Assembly (NCBI GenBank): GCA_902778105.1
Contig: CACYWN010000001.1
Coordinates: 1 to 64,000 of the forward strand
DNA length: 64,000 nt
DNA from: an uncultured Bacteroidia bacterium
GTDB taxonomy: Bacteria; Bacteroidota; Bacteroidia; Bacteroidales; UBA932
Direction: 5' to 3'
The translations under genes were made by a program, and so were the position numbers. Positions 18,317-25,195 of the stretch are shown one piece after another (positions within the stretch are counted from its first letter, which is position 1; every line of letters starts with the position of its first letter). Below the pieces are notes generated by a model. It worked only from the letters and a program-made list of their open reading frames with translations, was not told where the DNA came from and did no database searches.

Positions 18317-18706
18317 ATGAAAAGAATCCTTGTTATCCTTGCATTCGGGATGGTGGCCTTCAACGGCATCATGGGCGTGGCCGTCCCCTCGGCCGAGGCG
18401 CGGGAGAACCTCCGCGACGTCAGCCTCGTCGTCCTGTACCCGGCGGTGTTCCTCCTCACCTTCGGCACCTTCCTCGGCGCCGTCTGGGCGAACATCTCCT
18501 GGGGCAGCTACTGGGCCTGGGACCCGAAGGAGACATGGGCCCTCGTCACCCTGCTGGTGTATTCCTTCACCCTCCACGGGAGAGCACTGAAGCCCTTCCG
18601 GAACCCGCGCTTCTTCCACTGGTACACCATCGGCGCCTTCCTCTGCGTCCTCATCACTTACTTCGGCGTGAACCTCCTCCTGGGCGGGATGCATTCGTAC
18701 GCCTGA
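18317..18706 (+). CDS. Minimal CcsA-like cytochrome c assembly protein
   Basis: 129 residues. From about residue 35 the sequence is the C-terminal module of CcsA/ResC: YPAVFLLTFGTFLGAVWAN, then the Trp-rich haem-handling motif WGSYWAWDPKETWAL, a flanking His (HGR), and ITYFGVNLLLGG with the terminal MHSYA. Full CcsA proteins are 250 residues or more, and Bacteroidetes ResBC fusions much longer, so this is only the last three or four helices. The first 18 residues look like an unrelated signal or anchor. It has its own promoter and ATG, which argues against a simple fragment. Whether it works alone or with a partner elsewhere is unknown. Confidence 0.75.
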   Translation: MKRILVILAFGMVAFNGIMGVAVPSAEARENLRDVSLVVLYPAVFLLTFGTFLGAVWANISWGSYWAWDPKETWALVTLLVYSFTLHGRALKPFRNPRFFHWYTIGAFLCVLITYFGVNLLLGGMHSYA

Positions 18707-18715
18707 TTTATTTCG

Positions 18716-18723
18716 TATCTTTG
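18716..18723 (+). promoter_or_regulatory. -7 box for the PagL-like gene
   Basis: TATCTTTG only 8 nt before the ATG at 18732. If transcription begins about 7 nt after the box, the mRNA is nearly leaderless. Confidence 0.5.
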
Positions 18724-18731
18724 CAGGTGAA

Positions 18732-19919
18732 ATGTCACGCCTGTACGAGCATACGATCGCGTTTTTGACGGCTCTTTTCCTGACGACCGGATTGTGGGGG
18801 CAGGGAGAGCCGTCGGCGGGTTCCAAGTGGAACGTTACGTTGCAGGGCGGGGCCGGTTATGTGCCCCGGACGTTCAACTGGCGGGACGACCTGATGTCCA
18901 CGTATGTCTATCCGACCGGCGCTGTCCGGGTGGGGTACCAGACCACGGAGACGGACAGCCCCTATGCGGCCGTTTACGGGTATCCGACCTTTGGCATCGG
19001 CCTGGGATGGGATGGGGTGTCCACCCTGCATTACAAGGGAATTTCCCGGCTGGGAAGCCTGTTGGAACTGTATGGTTTTGTCGAGCGCAGCTTGCTGAGA
19101 TACAAGCTTTTTTCCCTGGACCTGGACTTCGATCTGGGCGTGGCCTGTAATGGGCCGGTTTATGATCCCGAACGTAATCCGAAGAACCTGAACTTCGGGT
19201 CGCACGCGGTGATTTATGTCGGTGGAGGACTTACCGCCGCCCTGGCGCTGACCGACCGGCTGGAGGCGGGCGTGGCCGCGCGGTTCAGCCATTTTTCCAC
19301 CGGCCGGCTCGCGTATCCGAACGGCGGGCTCAACAACCCTTCCGCGGTGCTGTCCTTGCGCTATCGGCCGGTCCCTGTGCCCAAGCGGGACCGCAGCCAC
19401 CGCCTCCCGGAGAATCCGTCCGTTTTCTTCTATGAGATCTATGCCGGCGGCGGTATCCATCGGTGCGCCATGGAGTGGATGGCCACCGGGTCCACGACTC
19501 CCTGGCCCGTCTGGTCCTTCGGCGGAAGTGCGAACTACCGTTACCGCCCGCATCTCTCCACGGGACTGGCCGTGGACATGAACTACGCCTCGGGCGGCTT
19601 CATCGACTGCCTCGAGCAGAGCGAGCGGGCTTGCTACGGGGATGCCGACGTCGATGCCCACGGCCCTTACAAGCCGTTCAGCGGAGGAGTGGGCATCATC
19701 CAGCATCTCCATTACGGAAACTTCTCCGCCTTCGCTGTCGTGGGCGCCTATCTGTACCGCCGCTACGGGGTCCGGGAGCAGCGGGGAAAGCTCTATCAGC
19801 GTGTGGGACTCAAGTACGTCGTTCCCGGCGTCACCGGGCTGTTTGTGGCACTGGACTGCAAGGCGCACCGCTTCTCCCGGGCTTCCATGATGGAGATTAC
19901 CGTCGGGATTCGTCGCTAA
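18732..19919 (+). CDS. Outer-membrane acyloxyacyl hydrolase (PagL-like lipid A deacylase)
   Basis: 395 residues with a signal peptide (about 1-23). Amphipathic beta strands and aromatic turns run throughout, as in an outer-membrane barrel. The motif RFSHFSTGR ... GGLNNPSAVLSLRY at about 190-218 matches the His-x-Ser region of PagL-type enzymes, which remove a 3-O-acyl chain from lipid A. A second half (about 230-395) repeats barrel-like strands without that motif, making the protein about twice the length of PagL. It is a single gene between mini-CcsA and the DUF3667 gene. The activity is inferred from the motif. Confidence 0.75.
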   Translation: MSRLYEHTIAFLTALFLTTGLWGQGEPSAGSKWNVTLQGGAGYVPRTFNWRDDLMSTYVYPTGAVRVGYQTTETDSPYAAVYGYPTFGIGLGWDGVSTLHYKGISRLGSLLELYGFVERSLLRYKLFSLDLDFDLGVACNGPVYDPERNPKNLNFGSHAVIYVGGGLTAALALTDRLEAGVAARFSHFSTGRLAYPNGGLNNPSAVLSLRYRPVPVPKRDRSHRLPENPSVFFYEIYAGGGIHRCAMEWMATGSTTPWPVWSFGGSANYRYRPHLSTGLAVDMNYASGGFIDCLEQSERACYGDADVDAHGPYKPFSGGVGIIQHLHYGNFSAFAVVGAYLYRRYGVREQRGKLYQRVGLKYVVPGVTGLFVALDCKAHRFSRASMMEITVGIRR

Positions 19920-19935
19920 TCTCGCCGGGAATCAC

Positions 19936-19943
19936 TATCTTTG
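19936..19943 (+). promoter_or_regulatory. -7 box for the DUF3667 gene
   Basis: TATCTTTG, 39 nt before the ATG at 19983. No TTTG at the -33 position. The leader contains a 12-bp tandem duplication. Confidence 0.5.
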
Positions 19944-19951
19944 GACTCTAA

Positions 19952-19975
19952 TTGACTGACAAGTTGACTGACAAG
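19952..19975 (+). repeat. 12-bp perfect tandem duplication in a leader
   Basis: TTGACTGACAAG at 19952-19963 is repeated exactly at 19964-19975. It lies between the promoter box and the ATG of the DUF3667 gene and ends 7 nt before the start codon. Confidence 0.85.
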
Positions 19976-19982
19976 CAGGCCA

Positions 19983-20900
19983 ATGAAGATAAAAGACGCG
20001 ATACGGGTACGGCTCAGGGCCTTCCGAATCTGGCAGAAACTGGGCTTTCTGCCGTGGACAAAGCCTAAGAAAACAGCGGTGAAGGAGTCGTCCGGCAAGG
20101 GAAAGGGGGATTTCTACCGGGGAACCTTCGACAGCATTCCTTTCCTGAACGACGACGCCAAGCGCACGTTCACGCATCTGTTGCTCCGGCCCGGATATAT
20201 GATCCGGGACTACATCAGTGGGCAGCACGAGCGGTACATGGCGCCGTTTACATCCCTGATCATCTTCTTCGCCTTCTTTGCGCTGGTTTCGTCGATCGTC
20301 CATCCGGAATACCCCAGGAAATCCGTTCCGGCCAAGGATAAGGTGGAGATCCAGGCGGGCGATTCGACAGCCGTTGACTCGGCAGCCGTCGATTCGACGT
20401 CCCTCGATCCGAGATATGAGAAAATTGCCCGAGGGATTCTCCGACTTGTGGAATACAAGCATATCCTGAGTCTGGACAGGCATCCGGAAGATGTCGATAC
20501 TCCTTGGGAAGCCTCCCTAGCAGCCCTCGAAAGCTCCCTCCGGAGTCGCGGCGTCTATCTCTTCCTCGGGGATTTCCTTTTCCTGTGTCTTGCCATGGCC
20601 ATGGCCCTTCGGAGGCGTGGCCTGGGATTTTCCGCTGCGGCGGCGACATCGGCCTATGTCCTGTGCCAGTTCTCTTTCTTCATGCTGTTCAACCTGCTAC
20701 TGACCTGGGGAAAGAGTAGCAAGATCGGCTTCTTCCTGATGGCCGTCCTCCTCATCATAGACTACCGCCAGCTTTTCGGGGAAACCTGGAAAGGCAGTTT
20801 CCGCCTGGCCGTCCGTACCGGTTTCATGTACCTCCTGGTCTGGGCGCTGTTGATCCTCCTTCTCCTCCCGGTCCTGTACTTGCTGGTCCGAGTGCTCTGA
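19983..20900 (+). CDS. DUF3667 membrane protein
   Basis: 305 residues. The conserved DUF3667 part is at about 45-95 (RGTFDSIPFLNDDAKRTFTHLLLRPGYMIRDYISGQHERYMAPFTSLII). The usual N-terminal zinc ribbon of the family is missing. Membrane segments lie at about 88-106, 190-212, 222-245, 252-265 and 280-303. A Ser/Asp/Ala-rich loop (about 118-140) follows the first. Function unknown for the family. It is a single gene that borders the decayed region 20901-22482. Confidence 0.78.
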   Translation: MKIKDAIRVRLRAFRIWQKLGFLPWTKPKKTAVKESSGKGKGDFYRGTFDSIPFLNDDAKRTFTHLLLRPGYMIRDYISGQHERYMAPFTSLIIFFAFFALVSSIVHPEYPRKSVPAKDKVEIQAGDSTAVDSAAVDSTSLDPRYEKIARGILRLVEYKHILSLDRHPEDVDTPWEASLAALESSLRSRGVYLFLGDFLFLCLAMAMALRRRGLGFSAAAATSAYVLCQFSFFMLFNLLLTWGKSSKIGFFLMAVLLIIDYRQLFGETWKGSFRLAVRTGFMYLLVWALLILLLLPVLYLLVRVL

Positions 20901-21248
20901 CGCAAGCCCAACCCGTCGTTCTTAAGCGGTCCGCGCCGCATGGACGGGTATTTTGTCTATGGCGTATCCTTTGCCCAAATGAAGTTTGCCACGGATTCCG
21001 CAGCCGCTTCACCGGACCGCAGAGGCAGGAAATATGCCGGACTGGACACGCTGGACCGGCGGGGTTTGTCGGCTGAAACGGGAACCAGATGTTTCTCCGA
21101 GTGGATATCGACGGTTCCGGCCGGGACCCCCGTCGTCGTGATGTCGCACATGCCGCTTCACATGCCCCGTTTCCAGGAACTCTCCCTGAAGGAAGCTCTG
21201 GCCCTGGGGCTGGACGTTGTCAATGGGACGAGGGAGTTGCCGTTCTAG
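20901..21248 (+). pseudogene. Fragment of a metallophosphoesterase
   Basis: Open but startless frame directly after the DUF3667 stop. The text YFVYGVSFAQMKFATDS ... GLDTLDRRGLSAETGTRCFSEWIST and PVVVMSHMPLHMPR matches the middle of calcineurin-like phosphoesterases (compare the family motif VMSHVPLHAHRGDN). After HMPR the similarity ends and the frame runs on for about 25 residues. Both the N-terminal metal-binding part and the C-terminus are absent. Confidence 0.6.
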
Positions 21249-21308
21249 TTGGTGTCCCGGCCGAATCCGGGTGCGCTGAAGTGGTTGGCTACTAATGTGT
21301 TATGGATT

Positions 21309-21377
21309 ATTCCCTGGGTAAAAAATGACCAGGGAATTATGCGTAAGGTACTGTCTGTCAGGTGGTTGAGTGGACGC
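21309..21377 (+). repeat. Hairpin-GCGTAA repeat, copy A
   Basis: Hairpin ATTCCCTGG (21309-21317) and CCAGGGAAT (21329-21337), then GCGTAA (21341-21346), a 26-nt spacer and GACGC (21373-21377). Copies with the same layout lie at 21699-21770 and 60809-60880. Confidence 0.75.
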
Positions 21378-21436
21378 CTTTCGGGGAAGGAATGTGGAAA
21401 CTCGGATAGGAGGGATATCAAACGAAACAGTTTACG

Positions 21437-21651
21437 GCCGGGGCACTGCTGGCTCAGGCTCCATGACAGCTTTCAGCGACTCGCGTAGACGGGAAGGCGC
21501 TTGACGTCGAACTCGTCCTTTTACAGCCCCGGCAAGCCGGGCCTGTAACGTCCTCAGACAAACTCCGTCATCCCGTTCCGGGACCGCACCTTCCCGCCTG
21601 CTCGTCCGGTGCTGAAAGCTGTAATTCCGCCTGCACCAGCAGTGTCCCGGC
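21437..21651. repeat. Palindromic element X1 with conserved core
   Basis: A 215-bp element. The outer arms 21437-21477 and 21611-21651 are 41 nt each and pair at 34 of 41 positions without gaps; the innermost 12 bp (ACAGCTTTCAGC) are perfect. Inside, CGGGAAGG (21490-21497) pairs with CCTTCCCG (21589-21596). A central hairpin (CCCGGC-AA-GCCGGG) and a small TCCCG-TTC-CGGGA hairpin follow. The core shares a 28-nt exact block (21559-21586) with element X2 and further similarity on both sides. No ORF. Confidence 0.85.
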
Positions 21652-21698
21652 AGATCTGGGCCGTCGAATGAAAGTCTTTGATATGCAATGAGATATGG

Positions 21699-21770
21699 AT
21701 AATTGCCTGTTCATTTTCGACCAGGCAATTATGCGTAAGGGATTGTCTGTAAGGAGGTTACATTCGACGC
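21699..21770 (+). repeat. Hairpin-GCGTAA repeat, copy B
   Basis: Perfect 11-bp stem ATAATTGCCTG (21699-21709) and CAGGCAATTAT (21722-21732), GCGTAA (21733-21738), 27-nt spacer, GACGC (21766-21770). Its stem differs from copy A by a compensating G-C swap. Confidence 0.75.
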
Positions 21771-21801
21771 CTTTTGGCGGGTCGCAGGGGAATTCGATTA
21801 G

Positions 21802-22140
21802 AAACTGACAGGCTTACCTTTCGAAATAATACTGTTTGCTTATGGAAAACTCCTAGCCATCCGCCCCTTCCGCAACGGCGCTTTCACGATGGCCTACAAA
21901 TACAACGTGCCCGTCATTCTCTTCGTAATCACCTATCGCGAGCGCAAAGGCCTGTACAAACTGTTCGGCAAATCCTCCGAACCCCTGATGACCCTGACCG
22001 TAGGCGAACCTCTGCTTCCGGACAGGACCCGCCCCCGGAAGGAACAAGTGGACGCCATGCGCCTCAAACTCCATGCACAGATGGAAAGAACGGCCGGAAT
22101 TCAGAACAACCCCTGGCCTGCCATCCCCAGCAGTGAATAA
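21802..22140 (+). pseudogene. C-terminal fragment of a lysophospholipid acyltransferase
   Basis: The frame is open from 21802 after a TAG and reads LLAIRPFRNGAFTMAYKYNVPV, then FVITYRERKG and LTVGEPLLPDRTRPRKE. RPFRNGAF followed by a hydrophobic strand matches the third and fourth motifs of PlsC-type acyltransferases. The HxxxxD catalytic motif and the whole N-terminal half are missing. The first Met of any weight (21889) lies inside the domain, so it cannot make a working enzyme. It lies between repeats B and D. Confidence 0.65.
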
Positions 22141-22285
22141 TTGTGCAGGAACGCCGTTTTTACACAATTATTCGCCAGTAACACGGAAAATTGTGTAGAA
22201 CAGTCTGTTTTACACAGTTTTTGGCTACAAACGTGGATAATTGTGTAGGACGGCCCTTTTTACACAGTTTCTGGATCGTCAGCAG
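22136..22285. repeat. Three 50-bp tandem repeats, each a hairpin
   Basis: ATTGTG begins at 22140, 22190 and 22240, an exact 50-nt period. Each unit pairs ATTGTG(TA) with (TA)CACA(A/G)T about 15 nt later around a variable loop (starts of the right arms near 22161, 22211, 22261). The sequence between hairpins is also partly conserved (about 20 nt). The array abuts the acyltransferase fragment on the left and element X2 on the right. Confidence 0.85.
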
Positions 22286-22482
22286 GGTCCGGGGCGGGCC
22301 CGCTCCGTGCGTCTTTCTGCCGCTACGCCCTGTCGGGAAGTCGCTTGACGTCGCAACTCCTCCTTTTCCGGGCGGGCCCGGAACGTCGTCGAACAAACTC
22401 CGTCATCCCGTTCCGGGACCGTTCCTTCCCTCTGGCTCGCAGGTGCAGAAACCCGAACTCCGCGGGCCCGCCCCGGACCCTG
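22283..22482. repeat. Palindromic element X2 with conserved core
   Basis: A 200-bp element bounded by perfect 20-bp inverted repeats (22283-22302 and 22463-22482; the left arm starts CAGGGTCCGGGG). The arms are unrelated in sequence to those of X1, but the core is the same: GGGAAG pairing with CTTCCC, CGCTTGACGTCG, a central hairpin (CCGGGC-GG-GCCCGG), AACGTC and the shared 28-nt block at 22394-22421. No ORF. Confidence 0.87.
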
Positions 22483-22521
22483 TGGACGAATCAGACATTT
22501 CCCCGATTGCCGAAAGATTGC

Positions 22522-22529
22522 TATCTTTG
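22522..22529 (+). promoter_or_regulatory. -7 box for the lipoprotein esterase
   Basis: TATCTTTG, 23 nt before the ATG at 22553. TTTC at 22498-22501 lies at the -33 position with one mismatch. Confidence 0.55.
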
Positions 22530-22552
22530 GCGTATACAAACGAGATCGACAT

Positions 22553-23491
22553 ATGAAACGGACAGTCCTATTGATGGTTATGCTGACCCTGGCGGCCGGA
22601 TGCGGCGGGATCAAGCTCAGTAAGTCCATGTTGAAAATGATGGTGTCGGGGAGCAACAAGGCTTCCACGGAAGTGACGTACGCGGATTCCTGCGACAAGC
22701 GTATCGGCATCCCCTATGTGGAGCATGGCGATCCCGGCCAGGTGCTTGACATCTATTATGCCGACAAGGCCATCCGGAAGGATGCCGTTCTCATCGACAT
22801 ACACGGGGGATTCTACGTGGCCGGGAGGCGGGATAACAACCGCAAGTTCGCATCCGAATTCCTGCGGGCGGGCTACGATGTCGTCCTGCTCGAATACCGG
22901 TTGAACGACGGCAGGAGGGATGTTTCGGACGAACTGGCCGACTGTGCCGCCGGGTTGGATTATCTGGCCGCCCATGCCGCGGAACTAGGGCTCAACAAGG
23001 CCCGGATGTTCCTGACGGGCGATTCGGCCGGCGGGCATCTCGCCCTGTATATGGCGGAAGGCGTGGAGAATGCGTCCATGCCCATCCGTCCGAAGGTCTT
23101 CACCTCGCGCGGGGTTCTCATCAACTGCCCGGCCTACGACTTTGCGACGTTCGGTGAGGCCGGCTCCTTCTCAAAGAGCGCCCTGGAGTGGTTCATCGGC
23201 CCGCGGTATAAAGACAAGGCCTGGATGGCCTCGATGTCATCCAGGACCTACATCGGCGGTTTCCATGGACCTTTGCTGGTGTCTACCTGTACCCACGATT
23301 TCATCCGCGGGCAGTCGCTCCAGATCAAGGCGGACTGCGATTCTCTGGGCCGTCCGGTGGAGTTCATTGACATCCCTTCGGACGACCGCCAGGTGGGGCA
23401 TGTCCACAACGTAATCGCCCCGGCCCTTCCCGAATCGCAGGAGGTCAATGCCCGTATGATCGCATTCATGGATAAATATGTGAAAGAATAA
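22553..23491 (+). CDS. Lipoprotein alpha/beta-hydrolase (HSL/BD-FAE-like)
   Basis: 312 residues. Lipobox LAAGC (Cys17) after a hydrophobic signal. The hormone-sensitive-lipase-type oxyanion motif HGG is at 84-86, and the nucleophile is in GDSAGG (Ser158). The acid (CTHDF) and His (VGHVHN) follow in the C-terminal third. It is probably a membrane-anchored carboxylesterase acting in the envelope. The substrate is unknown. The macro-like gene starts 11 nt after its stop. It is the first intact gene after the decayed region. Confidence 0.85.
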   Translation: MKRTVLLMVMLTLAAGCGGIKLSKSMLKMMVSGSNKASTEVTYADSCDKRIGIPYVEHGDPGQVLDIYYADKAIRKDAVLIDIHGGFYVAGRRDNNRKFASEFLRAGYDVVLLEYRLNDGRRDVSDELADCAAGLDYLAAHAAELGLNKARMFLTGDSAGGHLALYMAEGVENASMPIRPKVFTSRGVLINCPAYDFATFGEAGSFSKSALEWFIGPRYKDKAWMASMSSRTYIGGFHGPLLVSTCTHDFIRGQSLQIKADCDSLGRPVEFIDIPSDDRQVGHVHNVIAPALPESQEVNARMIAFMDKYVKE

Positions 23492-23502
23492 CCTGGACTA
23501 TC

Positions 23503-23898
23503 ATGCGGAACTATAAGGGTATTTCCCGTCCCGATTTTACCCCGGAACGGATCACGGAACTCAAGGCCGATGAAGTTTTTGTCTTCGGTTCAAACCTGGC
23601 CGGAATGCACGGCGGAGGGGCGGCTTATGCGGCTTTCCGGAAGTTTGGGGCCGTCTGGGGCTGCGGTGTCGGCCTGCAGGGGCAATCCTACGCCATCCCC
23701 ACCATGCAGGGCGGGGTGGAGACGATCAAGCCGTATGTCGACGAGTTTGTCGGATATGCCAAATCCCACCCCGAGCGGTTCTTCTACGTGACCCGGATCG
23801 GATGTGGGATTGCAGGTTTCAGAGACGAGGAGATTGCTCCTCTGTTCACTTCCGCCAGGGATATCGAAAACATCTGCCTGCCGGAGAGTTTTGCGTAG
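23503..23898 (+). CDS. Macro-like protein (A1S_2505 phage non-structural family)
   Basis: 131 residues. DEVFVFGSNLAGMHGGGAAYAAFRKFGAVWGCGVGLQGQSYAIPTM fits the compact macrodomain-like fold called the A1S_2505 family, which occurs in phages and many Bacteroidetes genomes. Conserved features are the FGSNxAGxHGGGAA loop and IGCGIAGFRDEEIAPLF. It may bind or process ADP-ribose-like ligands, by analogy with macrodomains. It is probably co-transcribed with the esterase, whose stop is 11 nt upstream. It converges on glsB, 3 nt away. Confidence 0.8.
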   Translation: MRNYKGISRPDFTPERITELKADEVFVFGSNLAGMHGGGAAYAAFRKFGAVWGCGVGLQGQSYAIPTMQGGVETIKPYVDEFVGYAKSHPERFFYVTRIGCGIAGFRDEEIAPLFTSARDIENICLPESFA

Positions 23899-23901
23899 GC
23901 C

Positions 23902-24159
23902 TTACTTGAGCAGTTTCTTGATCAGGTTCCAGACCCATAGCAGGACCACGGCACCGATGAGGGCGCACACGATCTGGCCATACCACTGGGACCAGAAGGA
24001 TCCGCTTGCGCCCAGCTTGCCCAGCAGCCAGCCGCCGACCAGGCCGCCGAGGAGGCCGATGATGATGTTCCAGATGAGGCCACCTTTGTCCTTGACCACG
24101 AAGAAGCCGGCCAGCCAGCCCGCGATGGCTCCGAAGATCAGGGTAAGAATAATGTTCAT
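23902..24159 (-). CDS. GlsB/YeaQ/YmgE-family membrane protein
   Basis: 85 residues with three hydrophobic segments and the Gly-rich family pattern: LIFGAIAGWLAGFF, then KGGLIWNIIIGLLGGLVGGWLLGKLG and a C-terminal helix. This transglycosylase-associated (GlsB/YeaQ) family is linked to stress or envelope function, but its molecular role is not established. The ATG at 24159 gives the usual length; an open frame continues far upstream in the same frame but overlaps nnrD antisense and is not real. Confidence 0.88.
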   Translation of the reverse strand: MNIILTLIFGAIAGWLAGFFVVKDKGGLIWNIIIGLLGGLVGGWLLGKLGASGSFWSQWYGQIVCALIGAVVLLWVWNLIKKLLK

Positions 24160-24230
24160 AACATTGGTTATTAATGTTTTCGCAAGATAATAAACATTTT
24201 GCAAGAAACAAATAGTCCCGGAATTCTTCC

Positions 24231-24238
24231 TATCTTTG
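24231..24238 (+). promoter_or_regulatory. -7 box for nnrD
   Basis: TATCTTTG, 20 nt before the ATG at 24259. No TTTG at the -33 position. Confidence 0.55.
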
Positions 24239-24258
24239 TGTTCGCAAAAAGATTTGAT

Positions 24259-25107
24259 ATGATGACTTCGATCGATCCCGCCTATCTCCGACCGCGGCTG
24301 CTGTGTCGTGCGGAGGAGAGCCATAAAGGTGATTATGGACACTTGCTTGTCGTGGCGGGGTGCCAGTTGATGCCCGGGGCGGCCGTGTTGGCGACGGGGG
24401 CGGCGTTGCGGTCCGGGTGCGGGCTGGTGACGCTGCATTCCACGGAACGGGCGCTGCAGGCGGTCGTGGTCCGGGATCCTTCGGCGATGCTGTCGGAGGA
24501 TCCGGGGGAGGGCTTCAGCCGCATGCCGGCATCTATGGATCGATACACTGCCGTGGCCGTGGGGCCGGGACTGGGCCGGAGCCCGGAGACGAAGGAGGCG
24601 CTGCTTGCCCTGTTGAAAGCGGCCCAGGAGCGGAACCTTCCCGTGATTGTCGATGCCGACGCGCTGAACATCCTTTCGGAAGTTCCAGACTGGCAGAATC
24701 ATTTGCCCATGGGCGCGGTCCTTACCCCGCATCTCGGGGAGTTGAGGCGCCTGCTACCCTGGAGCGACGTTGAAGAACGGGACCGCCTGGTTCAGTCACT
24801 TTGCGCTTCCGCCGGTTGTACACTGGTAATGAAAGGCTTCCATACGAAAGTATTCACTCCCACCAGGGACTGCCTGGTCAATACGACCGGTAATCCGGGG
24901 CTGGCAAAGGGAGGAAGCGGTGACGTACTGACCGGCCTCCTGGGCGGCCTCCTTGCGCGTGGCTATGCATCGGCCGATGCCGCCGCCCTCGCCGTCTGGC
25001 TCCACGGCCGCGCAGGCGACATCCTTACGCAGGAGCGCACTGCCGAGGCTTATTCAAGCTCGGACCTGGTTGGTTACCTGTACCGGGGATTCAAGGAATT
25101 GTACTGA
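24259..25107 (+). CDS. nnrD: ADP-dependent (S)-NAD(P)H-hydrate dehydratase, kinase domain only
   Basis: 282 residues, carbohydrate-kinase-like fold. Motifs include KGDYGHLLVVAGC, VGPGLGRSPET, DADALNIL, LTPHLGEL and NPGLAKGGSGDVLTG, the last holding the catalytic Asp. It repairs hydrated NAD(P)H. In most bacteria this domain is fused to an NnrE epimerase at the N-terminus; here it stands alone. An ATG directly follows at 24262, so either could be used. It ends 19 nt before a strong hairpin. Confidence 0.92.
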   Translation: MMTSIDPAYLRPRLLCRAEESHKGDYGHLLVVAGCQLMPGAAVLATGAALRSGCGLVTLHSTERALQAVVVRDPSAMLSEDPGEGFSRMPASMDRYTAVAVGPGLGRSPETKEALLALLKAAQERNLPVIVDADALNILSEVPDWQNHLPMGAVLTPHLGELRRLLPWSDVEERDRLVQSLCASAGCTLVMKGFHTKVFTPTRDCLVNTTGNPGLAKGGSGDVLTGLLGGLLARGYASADAAALAVWLHGRAGDILTQERTAEAYSSSDLVGYLYRGFKELY

Positions 25108-25125
25108 TTATCAGGGCATTAAAGA

Positions 25126-25157
25126 AAGGTCTATGTTCCAAAAAGGACATAGACCTT
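25126..25157. terminator. Bidirectional terminator between nnrD and the rubrerythrin gene
   Basis: AAGGTCTATGT (25126-25136) and ACATAGACCTT (25147-25157) form a perfect 11-bp stem with a 10-nt loop. It sits between two convergent genes. T-rich bases follow on the plus strand only weakly. Confidence 0.75.
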
Positions 25158-25195
25158 CGTTTAAACGGCTGCTCACCAGCCTGGTACGTTACGCG

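Noticed and set aside
22136..22285. CRISPR array
   Set aside because: Three units at a fixed 50-nt period, but the spacers are partly conserved, the repeats are imperfect hairpins, and no cas genes are present.
23902..24732. 276-residue version of the GlsB protein
   Set aside because: The extension runs antisense through nnrD and is Arg/His-rich shadow sequence; the 85-residue form starting at 24159 is the normal family length.
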